A DNA stretch of 64,000 nt from Fragum whitleyi (Eukaryota; Mollusca; Bivalvia; Cardiida; Cardiidae), in contig OX411549.1 of NCBI GenBank assembly GCA_948146395.1, positions 23,010,990 to 23,074,989 of the forward strand, read 5' to 3'. Shown piece after piece: positions 46,491 to 64,000 of the stretch; the stretch's first letter is position 1; each line of letters opens with the position of its first letter. The notes under the pieces were generated by a model. That model worked only from the letters and a program-made list of their open reading frames with translations, was not told where the DNA came from and did not search any database. The translations under genes and the position numbers were made by a program.

Positions 46491-48139
46491 AGAGGGAGTA
46501 AAAAACAGCCCCCTTTTTTTATTATAAGTATTATTATAAAATCCCCGTCGTACCTCCAGATCGAAGTGCACAGTCCAAGCTGTACATTTCTGCCCAAACA
46601 GCTTAAACTAACAGATATGAGATATGGTTCAATAACATACATAACCATGCCTATTTTACTTCATGATTACAGATTCAGAAACATTGATAATGAAGTAACG
46701 GTTATCTACTGATTTCGATTTTTGTGGGGGAAGGACTGTAGGTTCTATCTCCTTTCGTCTGACTGATGGGCCGGATGTTCTTATCTGAAATGAAGAATCA
46801 CAATTCCTTTATTTTTGTTTAAACTAATTAAAAGCCAAGAAGAGAAATCATTCAATTCTGAGCATTATCCACCCAAAGCAAAGTATATAGCTTGAACCGT
46901 TGCGCTATTCGTCAATCCGCTTATAGTCCGTATGAGAGATCTTAAAATGCCAGTATATCGTCGATGTTATCACAAAACCTCGTAACTGCAGCTTGATCAA
47001 AGCTGTAGTTACGATGCTTTAGAATAACATCGACGATATACATGCCTTGGGATGAGAAGTAACAGGAAAATATAGAAAATACAAAAAATATACATTTGGT
47101 ATACGTTTACGACAAAATTTCGACTTTAAGACGGTAGGGCTGTAGTTTCGAGCCTCTGGCATCCGAGTAATTGGTCGGTGGCCTCAATTTTATTGCCTCA
47201 AATACAGAAACCATACTCCGTTATTGTTTTAACTATTGAAGGCTTCTGTGAAAATAATTGAATTCAGATAAATCACAAAACCGCAAGAATAAGCAACTTC
47301 CCGGAATTCGTACATTCAATCAATGTATATAGCTTGAGCCGTTGCTCTTTGCCAAATAGCTTTGAAATGTATGAAAGATAATTGAATTTCCTCGTTATGC
47401 ATGTATTGTTCCATTTCTAGGTTGTTAAGAACCAGAAAATTTAGAAAATACCGAAATATTAAAAACCAAAAATAAGCTAGCATGCTTTTCCCTTTTTTAA
47501 AATGTCATAGACATGACTATGAATTCGAGTCTTTAGTGCCCGAATAATTAAAAAGTGACATTAAATCTAGGCTTGAAATAAAGAATTCATACTCTTTTTT
47601 ATTTTAAAGAATTAAAAGTGGTAAAAAATAATAAGAAACGGTTTAAGAAAATCTCCAAAAAATGGACACAAACCCAATTTTGAGCAAAAATCATGGAATA
47701 GGTGCCACATGACCAGGGTATACACGCAAACCATTACATAATGAATATTTTTGTATTTATCATTTAATAGACAATTGAATTCCCTTTATATAAATGTGCG
47801 GTTTTATATTATTGTATTACAATTTTGTGAGTAATAGAACGTTTACTATGGACAAGTTAACTAGCGAGATCAAAATGCCACGTTTTTTCGCTGTCCCTAG
47901 AGCCGGCTTCCAAAAAAGTATGTAAGATTTTGTTTTCATTTTCTCATAAATTGTTGGTGTAGATGTGTATGAACGTATCGTAAAATATGAAATCAAAATA
48001 TTTCATATTTAGAGAGAAATGTCAAAAAAACATTTTGTCTGTCATTGTCATCCAAAATCGTCTAGAATAAAAGGCGAGCTTAATGCCTTTCTTTTCTAGA
48101 CGAAGTTAAGATCAGCTTGTCTGAAAACAATATCGAGTA
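46491..48139. other. Non-coding stretch upstream of the GH13-like exons
   Basis: No exon for the missing N-terminal half of the GH13-like protein is seen. One long hairpin lies at 46950-47045. The rest is AT-rich, with two diverged repeats of a phrase around TATAGCTTGA(A/G)CCGTTGC at about 46886 and 47327. Confidence 0.45.
46950..47045. repeat. ~95-bp inverted repeat
   Basis: The arms are GTATATCGTCGATGTTAT and its inverse ATAACATCGACGATATAC, with an inner pair CGTAACTGCAGCTT / AAGCTGTAGTTACG. It is a foldback element of unknown family. Confidence 0.8.
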
Positions 48140-48583
48140 CAGTTAAAAACATCGTGAAATTAACAAGGTGAATGATTTTGGAATGATTCAGCAATGAAAT
48201 TGAATGAGTGTGTGGAGCGACTTTTGAGTGAATTTAATGGGAGATAATCCAGTATTGCAAATTTTGTTCAGGATGAACAAAATTAGCAATATTGATTACC
48301 TCCCTTTAATAAAATATGCATACAAGTTCATTAGATAGCTCCCTATTTCTTCAAGAACCTATACACTTACAATTTCAATTAAATAAGTGAAATCCAGATT
48401 TCTTTCCTAGCTATTATTATTTTGAACGAAGTTATTGTTGTTATTGTTATAAGTTTTTCAGTAAGTTTGAAGCGTTTTTGAATGGTTTGAGTGAGTGTTT
48501 GGAATGAATGAATGGAGCGCTGAGTGAGCGATTTAGAATGATTTTGATTGAGTTAAATGTCAATTTCACGATGTAATTAACTG
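48140..48583. mobile_element. 444-bp TA-flanked MITE, copy 1
   Basis: The terminal inverted repeats are CAGTTAAAAACATCGTGAAA at left and TTTCACGATGTAATTAACTG at right, flanked by TA (48138-48139 and 48584-48585). A central hairpin AATTTTGTTCA-GGA-TGAACAAAATT lies near 48257-48281. It lies just upstream of the first visible exon of the GH13-like gene. Confidence 0.85.
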
Positions 48584-48839
48584 TAACAGATTTTTTTTCT
48601 CACATTATCAACGCATTTTTCGTTAAAACAATTTTGACACGTCTAGATGACAGAAATACCGCGAAAAAAGCGTGCGTACGGTGACGTCGAAATGACGTCA
48701 TTTACAATATATTGTGTAACACAAGGATTTCTCTGATGGCTGTTCGTAATTAAAGACAACTGACTATGTGAGAAAGTCATATCTAACATAATTGCGTGAT
48801 ATGTAAAGTTACAGAAATATTTTTTTCGTTTTTTTCTAG

Positions 48840-57878
<9,039 letters not shown>

Positions 57879-60800
57879 CAATGGGATATTAAGACTTTTT
57901 AATCTCCAGGTTTCAAAAATGTGTGTTCATTTTAAAAATCAGAAATGGCGAGCTTAAAAAATATCTAAACTGGAATGATAAGGAAGTTAGAAGTTTTGAA
58001 ATAGGCTGCGGGAAAGCTTCGGAAACTTTTTTGAAATTCGATATTACTAAATATTTCCGTTTTTATTTCATCGTCGTAAGAGTCGTAGCATTATTTCATG
58101 AAAAACCGTAGTGCCTTTACAATGTATGAACAATTTGAAACTGAAAAAGACTTCCTCCGAGAAATCGCGTGTCATACGAATTTCAACGGTTTCCCTTTTT
58201 TTTTTTTGGGGGGGGGGGGGGGTGGTGGTGGAGGAGAGGAGCTTTTTTTTAAAATTTAATCAAAAGTGGCAATAAGATGTCAAGTACGGAGTCTGAAAGT
58301 TTTTCTTGTAATCATGAATCACTAAAACTGGCACTTTTGTCTAACTAAAATCATTGAAAGCATACACTTCCGGAGTTATGGTTTAGATCCCGAAAAAATC
58401 ACAGAAATCACATTTAGTTATATTATATTATCTATGTAAAGAAATTAATACAGAAAATGAAAATATATGCTGATCTTTTGTTATCTCAATTGAACAAAGA
58501 TTCGAGCTCCAGGTCTAAAATTGGAAAATATTTTTGAATAAAATGTTCCATTATCTTAAACAGCGTGTTACAATAATGGTAACCACAATAATTACCTACA
58601 ATGAAAAACTTACTTATCATTCATTTTTTTTCCAACCGGAAACGCTGTAAAACATGTACAGATGAACAAGTTTGAGTGAGTAATCAAAGGTCTTGATTTT
58701 TCTTTACAGGCAGACAACATTGCTATTTGATCACTCAATTAAAGTTGTACGTCTACACTCGTAGATGTTAAAATACCTTGTATTTAGTAGTCTGGATTCT
58801 CACGGCTAATCATCAGAATTTATTGTTGTATTTTCAGATGATCTTTGCTCTTTCAGAAGGTTTTATCATTTTGACTAATAGAGCCTATACTGAATAAGTT
58901 TCATCATAAAAGCGCTAAATGTATGGCCCTTAGCATGTAAACAAAGAAAGTGTCAACAGGTATCCATTTCTTATGTTTTCTTATTGAATATTTCAAATCT
59001 TAGTTCATACGGTTCATCCAAAGGACCTGACAAACATTACTCTTCAATATTCATGAATTGTCGCTCATATGATAAAAACACTAAAGATCACACAGCTCAC
59101 AATAAGCCCGATTCGTCCTTACGAGCTTAAAGTTTGAGAGTGGTGAAACTGCAGACATAGGTATGCAACATTACGGGAGAACTACTTTTTTTGCGAAATC
59201 ATTCATTGATTAAGTGGTTAAGCTGCCAGAGGCAGTTTGTATTCATTTGAACTTTGAGACTTCCTCAAAATTTTGTATGTAAACTAAAGCCGCTTTGCTG
59301 GCTTAAAAGGATTGATGCTAAAACAGAGACCCTAATTTCATATCTTATTGACTATTACCTTTTTATTGTTTTCAAGTTAGCGCATTATTCCCCATATCTG
59401 TGAAGTTTTGCGCATGAATGGAATATGTTGAAAAAAAATTTGGTTATCCCATTCTTACGCTTGCAGATGAAGGTATTTGTATAATCAATGTTTCATGCGT
59501 AAGTTTTCGTTGTCAGATCCATGTTACTACAACAGAAAACTTTGATACATTGAAATTTGTTTCTTCCGGAGAAAATTCCTTTCCATTAGATCTCTGTCGG
59601 AGATAATAGTTCACACTTTGCGTTTACTTAAGAGGAAATCAGACAATTTATTATGAAATTATTTTAATCGAAAAGACTGGGATTGTCAAATAATGGAAGT
59701 TTTGCCTCAAACAACGGAATCTTATCTGTGATATTTTACTTTTTTCTTTCTTTATGTAATGAAACATTTCTAATGAATCTTTATCCTCACTTCCTTTGTC
59801 TCCCTAAAACAAGAAAGGTTAAGAAAACGTTTATAGCCATGCTCATACAAGGGTCAGTTCTAAAGGTAGATATAACAATTTAACACCACTATGTAAACAT
59901 TCTGCGATAATCGTACGATGATGGTAAAACAAAATCAAACTACAAAATGATGGTATATCCATTCTTTTCGGTATATCTGTATTTATTGCATATAAATTGA
60001 AGAAAAAAAAAAGAAAAAAAGAACATGAGATGTCGGACCTGTATAACATATAACAAGGATGTAAGGCGTGCATGCAGTATTATTGTGAAATTGACATTCA
60101 TCTAAATAAAAACCGTTCTAAATCGCTCATTCAGCACTCCATTCATTCTTTCCAAACACTCACTCAAACTATTCAAACACGCTCCAAAATCATATAAAAT
60201 AAATAAGATCAACAACTAAATTCAAAATAACCATGGCTAGAAAAATCGCGATATCACTTACATAAATTGAAATATATGCGTCTGGATGGTTCCTGAAGAG
60301 AAGGGTAGTTATTCATAGGACTTCAAAGTATATTGTAAATAATGGATATAATAAATAAGGCTAATTTTGTTCATCCTGAACAAAATTAGCGATATTGCAT
60401 AAGCCCCTTTAATTTCACTCAAAAACTCGCCCGTCACACTCATTCAATTTTATACAAAATATTTGTTGTAATTGTGAGCTGTTGATCGAATCATCGCACA
60501 ATGTTATGATATTGAGAAGCCTATATTTAGCGTCTAAATAGTTAGTGACACGAAAACGGTGTAGATTTTATAAAGGGAACGTAATAAAATATTACCGTTG
60601 GTTAAATTTTAAAACCACAAGACTCTTTCTAAATCAAAACCGGTATTTCATTTTTTTGTTCGTTTTACCGAAGAAAACGGATTTCAAATTCCTACAGAAA
60701 TGGTTCATTATCTTATCTTGATATCAAGCAGGTGTCTAAGTAAAAGCTTTCATATGTAAATTTTGACAGAAACACATTTTTCAATTATTTTCAATATCTA

Positions 60801-61699
60801 TTTCCAAGATATATCCTTCACAATTTATGAGATCCGATTTTCTGCACAAGAGTCTCCGACATCGTATGATTAAAATGATCTTAATTAACGATTGTTTTTT
60901 ATATAATTGATATGAAATATACGTTCGACAATCTGACATACTAGTCTGTGCGTGAAAAATCCAACATTCACCCATGCGCAATGTTAAAACTCAGATCAGC
61001 CTGTGCATTTGCCCAGTTTGATCAGAGTCTTCATAAGGCGTGAAATAGATAGCTAAGACCATATAATCTATCTGCACAATCGCATGATATTTTGAATACA
61101 ATGTTTCGCTGTTCAGACTGCTCAATGTAAAGCCATGGAAAACAAATGGAATTGATTGAAATTCTCGCACAGGCTCATATGTATTTGTTAATTGTCAAAA
61201 AGGAGATATCTATTCTAGTTTCAGAATATTCCTTACTTGCGAAAAAATTCGACCCTGGTCAGTCTGCGCATTTCGCGCAGCCAGACTAGGGTCGACACTT
61301 TATGCACTTCCTAGATGATCCTTTTTCGAGTGACGGGTCACATATATGATCTGTTATCCAGGGACCTGTGTAACTAATCGTCTTACGATCATTTTTGTGT
61401 AGGTCAAAAATTAAAGTTGCTTCTACAGAAGTAACGAAATATGGAGTTCTGTCATTCATCATATCATTAGAATCGTCTTTTAAAGATGGTTTCTACGACA
61501 TATTGCAAGGCAGAATCTAACATTGAACTTCAACGCCAGGTACGATTTGTGATTTTGACTAACGGTTATCTTTTTCGTTAGAAGTTAAGGATCATGTAAA
61601 GTGTTTGAGACCCATTTTTAAGGACATTTCATTTGCCAAGAAAAAGCAGTACGTCCAGGTATATTATATTTCAAAATAAAGCTATTCATGAGCACAAAA

Positions 61700-62326
61700 T
61701 AGGCTGAATTTTTTACCAAATAAAGAAAACACATGGTTTTCAGACATATCGGAAATGAGAAAAATTCATTAGGTATTCTTTTTTTCAAAAAATAGGTTTT
61801 ATGGCATTTTCCCCCTTAAAATTACAAAAATAAGTGCATTTTCAACTTTTGAAGGCACATTATGCAAATGCAATTGATCAAAGAGAAATTTCGTTGGCAA
61901 CAGCCATTGTGTACATGTAGATGTATAAGGTCTATCAACATGTATTTGTTTTATAGCTATCCGCTGATACTAAGCTTATACTAGACCTTAAACGAATATA
62001 ATCGTTTTACCAAAAATTGGCAAGTACCGCTCAAGGGCAGATTACTCTTGCACGAAAAGAGCACGGAATGGTACCTTCAAATTTTGATATAATGACTACA
62101 CAATGTTGATCTACAACATACGTGAACGAGAAAGAAATTCATTGGGTGGAAAATGACGCCATGTGTCCATTGCTACCTTAAAGCGACCTAAAAATGTGAA
62201 TTGTCCACATTGTAATAGATGGTCCGTTTAATAATTTTTGTATTTCAAGACAATCTTGTATTCCGCTCTATCAAAGATATTGTATTTGGTGTGAATATCT
62301 TTATGCCAGCATCTGCCAATCTCATA
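61700..62326. repeat. Copy 2 counterpart of the C1q upstream region
   Basis: It aligns with 13148-13718 (for example AGTGCATTTTCAACTTTTGA and TTGTGTACATGTA). About 80 extra bases at 61921-62010 are absent from copy 1. The match is broken at a TA by the Tc1-type element. Confidence 0.85.
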
Positions 62327-62328
62327 TA

Positions 62329-63682
62329 CACTGACTGTCATAAATAACGCCTCTCATGCATTAAGCTGTGGTTCAATGTTGGACATTAAATATAAGTACT
62401 ATTTGTTTTGGACGGAAGATACTGATCGGGATGGTGTTCAAAGGTTTAGTAAGGTTTTAGGCTAAAACAAAAACATGTGTCCAATTTTATTCAAAATTAG
62501 AAATGACCACTGCCTTAAAGGTGTCAGTAACGCATATGTCCACAATGACTAGCAATCACTGCTTGCAGTCTACGTGTCATTGAGCCACACAGGTTACGCA
62601 TGGGGTACCACGGAATGCGAGCCCACTCCTGATGAAGAACGTCAATCAGCTGTTGCACTGTTCGAGCTGTTGGCTGACGTTGACGCAAACGTCCTAGGAT
62701 ATCCCACATGTGTTCGATTGGATTGACGTCCGGTGGGTTGGCTGGACATGGTAGAACGTCAATATTATTGGCTTGGAGGAAGTTTGCGGTGTGTGGATGT
62801 ACGTTATCATGCATAAAAGTGAGTCCAGGTTGTCGGCGAAACAGGGGTTGGGCAACAGGCTGTAAAACTTGGTTTATGTACCCCCTGGCATTCAAATTGC
62901 CTTTAACAACCAGGTCCGTTTTGAATGCATGGTTGATGGCGGCCCACACCATGTCCCCGCCACCACCGATGCAGTTATGCTCTAAAACAAAATTACGCAC
63001 ATAACGTACATTTAGACGTCGATATATCCGAACGCGTCCGTCGGCATATGAAAGATTAGACCTTGACTCGTCACTGAACACAACTGTCCGCCATCGTCGT
63101 CCGAAGTTATTTTGAGCCCATACCCGACGTTGTTGTCGATGACGATGTGAAAGTATCATACCACGATAAGGTCTTCTGCACACAATCCCAAGTTCACGTA
63201 ACCGTTGAATGAGGCCTACCAGATCCACGCAAGTCCTGAAGACTTCCTGTGGCGTTCACACGTCTAACTAAACGCACTAAAGTTTATCTTGATACGTTTA
63301 AACGTCTAGCTACGTGATTTTAGGAACTGCCCATTTCCAGCATGCCCAAAATGCGTGCGCGTTCTTCGTTATTTAGTCTTGGTATTATGGATATGAATAT
63401 TTGTATCCTTCTTGGGTGAATTTCGAGTTGTGTTTTGACTAACGAAGCCACTTGTACAGATTTCGAAAAACAAAATCATTTCTTGAAGTCGCACGGGGCG
63501 CGCGAGTAAACCCTTACGACAAACTTACAATTGGAAGCATGAATTTGTAAAAAGAGTTTGCGATAGCAGGATATGTAGAGTTTACGCTATAATTCCAATT
63601 TATAGATAAAATTATTGTCTTCTGCTAATAGAAAAAAGGTAATTTCAAAATTTTGGTGAGGCCTTTTTTATGACAGTCAGTA
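62329..63682 (-). mobile_element. Tc1/mariner-type element inserted upstream of C1q copy 2
   Basis: The TIRs are ACTGACTGTCATAAATAACG at left and the inverse of TTTTATGACAGTCAGT at right, flanked by TA (62327-62328 and 63683-63684). Copy 1 has the empty target site ACCTCACATAAGTTCTGG at about 13709-13726. At about 1.35 kb the length fits the superfamily. The transposase it carries is broken. Confidence 0.9.
62524..63388 (-). pseudogene. Tc1/mariner-type transposase, decayed
   Basis: The intact 3' frame (63228 down to 62524) has the DDE catalytic core: FSDES with the first Asp, HDNVHPHTA with the second, and NPIEHMWD with the catalytic Glu. I count 30 residues between the second Asp and the Glu, four fewer than the usual 34, consistent with a small in-frame deletion. 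Upstream to 63388 the helix-turn-helix part is recognisable (LNNEERARILGML, NHVARRLNVSR, GSGRP) but carries two stop codons. A segment between the helix-turn-helix and catalytic domains is missing, with a frame change near 63210. It cannot make a complete transposase. Confidence 0.88.
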
Positions 63683-63788
63683 TATTTTCTGAACTGTTCA
63701 GTGAATAAAGGTACGTTGTTATAACAGAACACGTATATTGCAGCTTGACTTGTATCATAGTAGGTCTAGAAGACAGAACAGAGGCAAA

Positions 63789-64000
63789 ATGGAATACTTT
63801 AAAGTTTTATTTCTGATCTTCATTGTAAGCTTTGAGACTTTGGCGTTACCTCATGAACCTGCGTGTTCTAAATTCGATTATGAAATAAAAACTCTTGAAG
63901 TGATGCTGAGAACTGAGCAGAAAGTTGAGAAAATGGTGGAGGACATGAAAGCCATTCGGGAAACAGTTTTAAAGGAACTTAAGGAAATAGATGAGTTTAA
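63789..64000 (+). CDS. Secreted C1q domain-containing protein, copy 2, N-terminal 70 residues (cut by window end)
   Basis: The start MEYFKVLFLIFIVSFETLA is a signal peptide, followed by PACSKFDYEIKTLEVMLRTE and a heptad-like charged stretch, as in the gene at 13815. Over 212 shared bases I count 14 differences, 4 amino-acid changing (F3Y, S15F, D22H, L67I) and 10 silent, so the N-terminal region appears to be under purifying selection. The C1q domain is expected beyond the window end. The 5' flank is conserved for about 100 bp and then interrupted by the Tc1-type insertion, so the distal promoter has been moved about 1.35 kb away. Confidence 0.9.
   Translation, partial: MEYFKVLFLIFIVSFETLALPHEPACSKFDYEIKTLEVMLRTEQKVEKMVEDMKAIRETVLKELKEIDEF

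Noticed and set aside
39094..46712. Many long open frames on both strands of array C (SLSLSL-rich and EREREK-rich)
   Set aside because: They translate the GA/TC repeat in all frames, overlap each other on both strands and contain no domain.
62708..63004. Plus-strand frame of 98 residues
   Set aside because: It is antisense to the transposase pseudogene.

Overview
The window looks like nuclear DNA of a marine bivalve, probably a heterodont clam. Intron-containing genes are few and carry animal-type GT..AG introns. There is a secreted C1q-domain gene, a family that is greatly expanded in bivalves. Most of the sequence is repeat-derived: tRNA-headed SINEs, terminal-inverted-repeat (TIR) elements, satellites and interspersed repeats of types I recall as common in clam genomes. 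The species assignment is an inference; no marker gene fixes it.

Layout. Positions 1-3925 hold the 3' part of a non-LTR retrotransposon. It is inserted at the edge of a segmental duplication whose two copies begin near 3926 and 57297. Copy 1 (3926-15244) has the last coding exon of a GH13 maltase/SLC3A1-like gene, about 4 kb of non-coding sequence, a 2.86-kb TTAA-flanked TIR element, and a complete two-exon C1q-domain gene. Copy 2 (57297-64000) has the same terminal exon, now attached to six upstream exons at 48840-55936, then the same spacer, then a second C1q gene cut by the window end. A Tc1/mariner-type element sits just upstream of the second C1q gene.

From 15.3 to 23 kb is a repeat-rich stretch with hairpins, a minisatellite, a 1.38-kb TIR element inside a SINE, and one lone exon of an uncharacterised invertebrate family. 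From 23 to 46.5 kb is almost entirely tandem repeat. It holds a ~162-bp repeat packed with nuclear-receptor half-sites, a ~180-bp satellite (A) with a 6-monomer higher-order repeat, a GC-richer degenerate array (B), and a 7.7-kb GA-rich array (C) built around a ~20-bp core that also occurs in B. A ~480-bp flank plus B occurs twice, about 6.1 kb apart, on either side of satellite A.

The recognisable genes are the GH13/SLC3-like C-terminal half (all three catalytic acids present), the two C1q paralogues, and transposon genes. The GH13 gene and the C1q gene appear to have been duplicated together as one module, then remodelled by independent transposon insertions. No classic RNA gene or CRISPR array is present. 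Translations of the GA-rich arrays are low-complexity artefacts.
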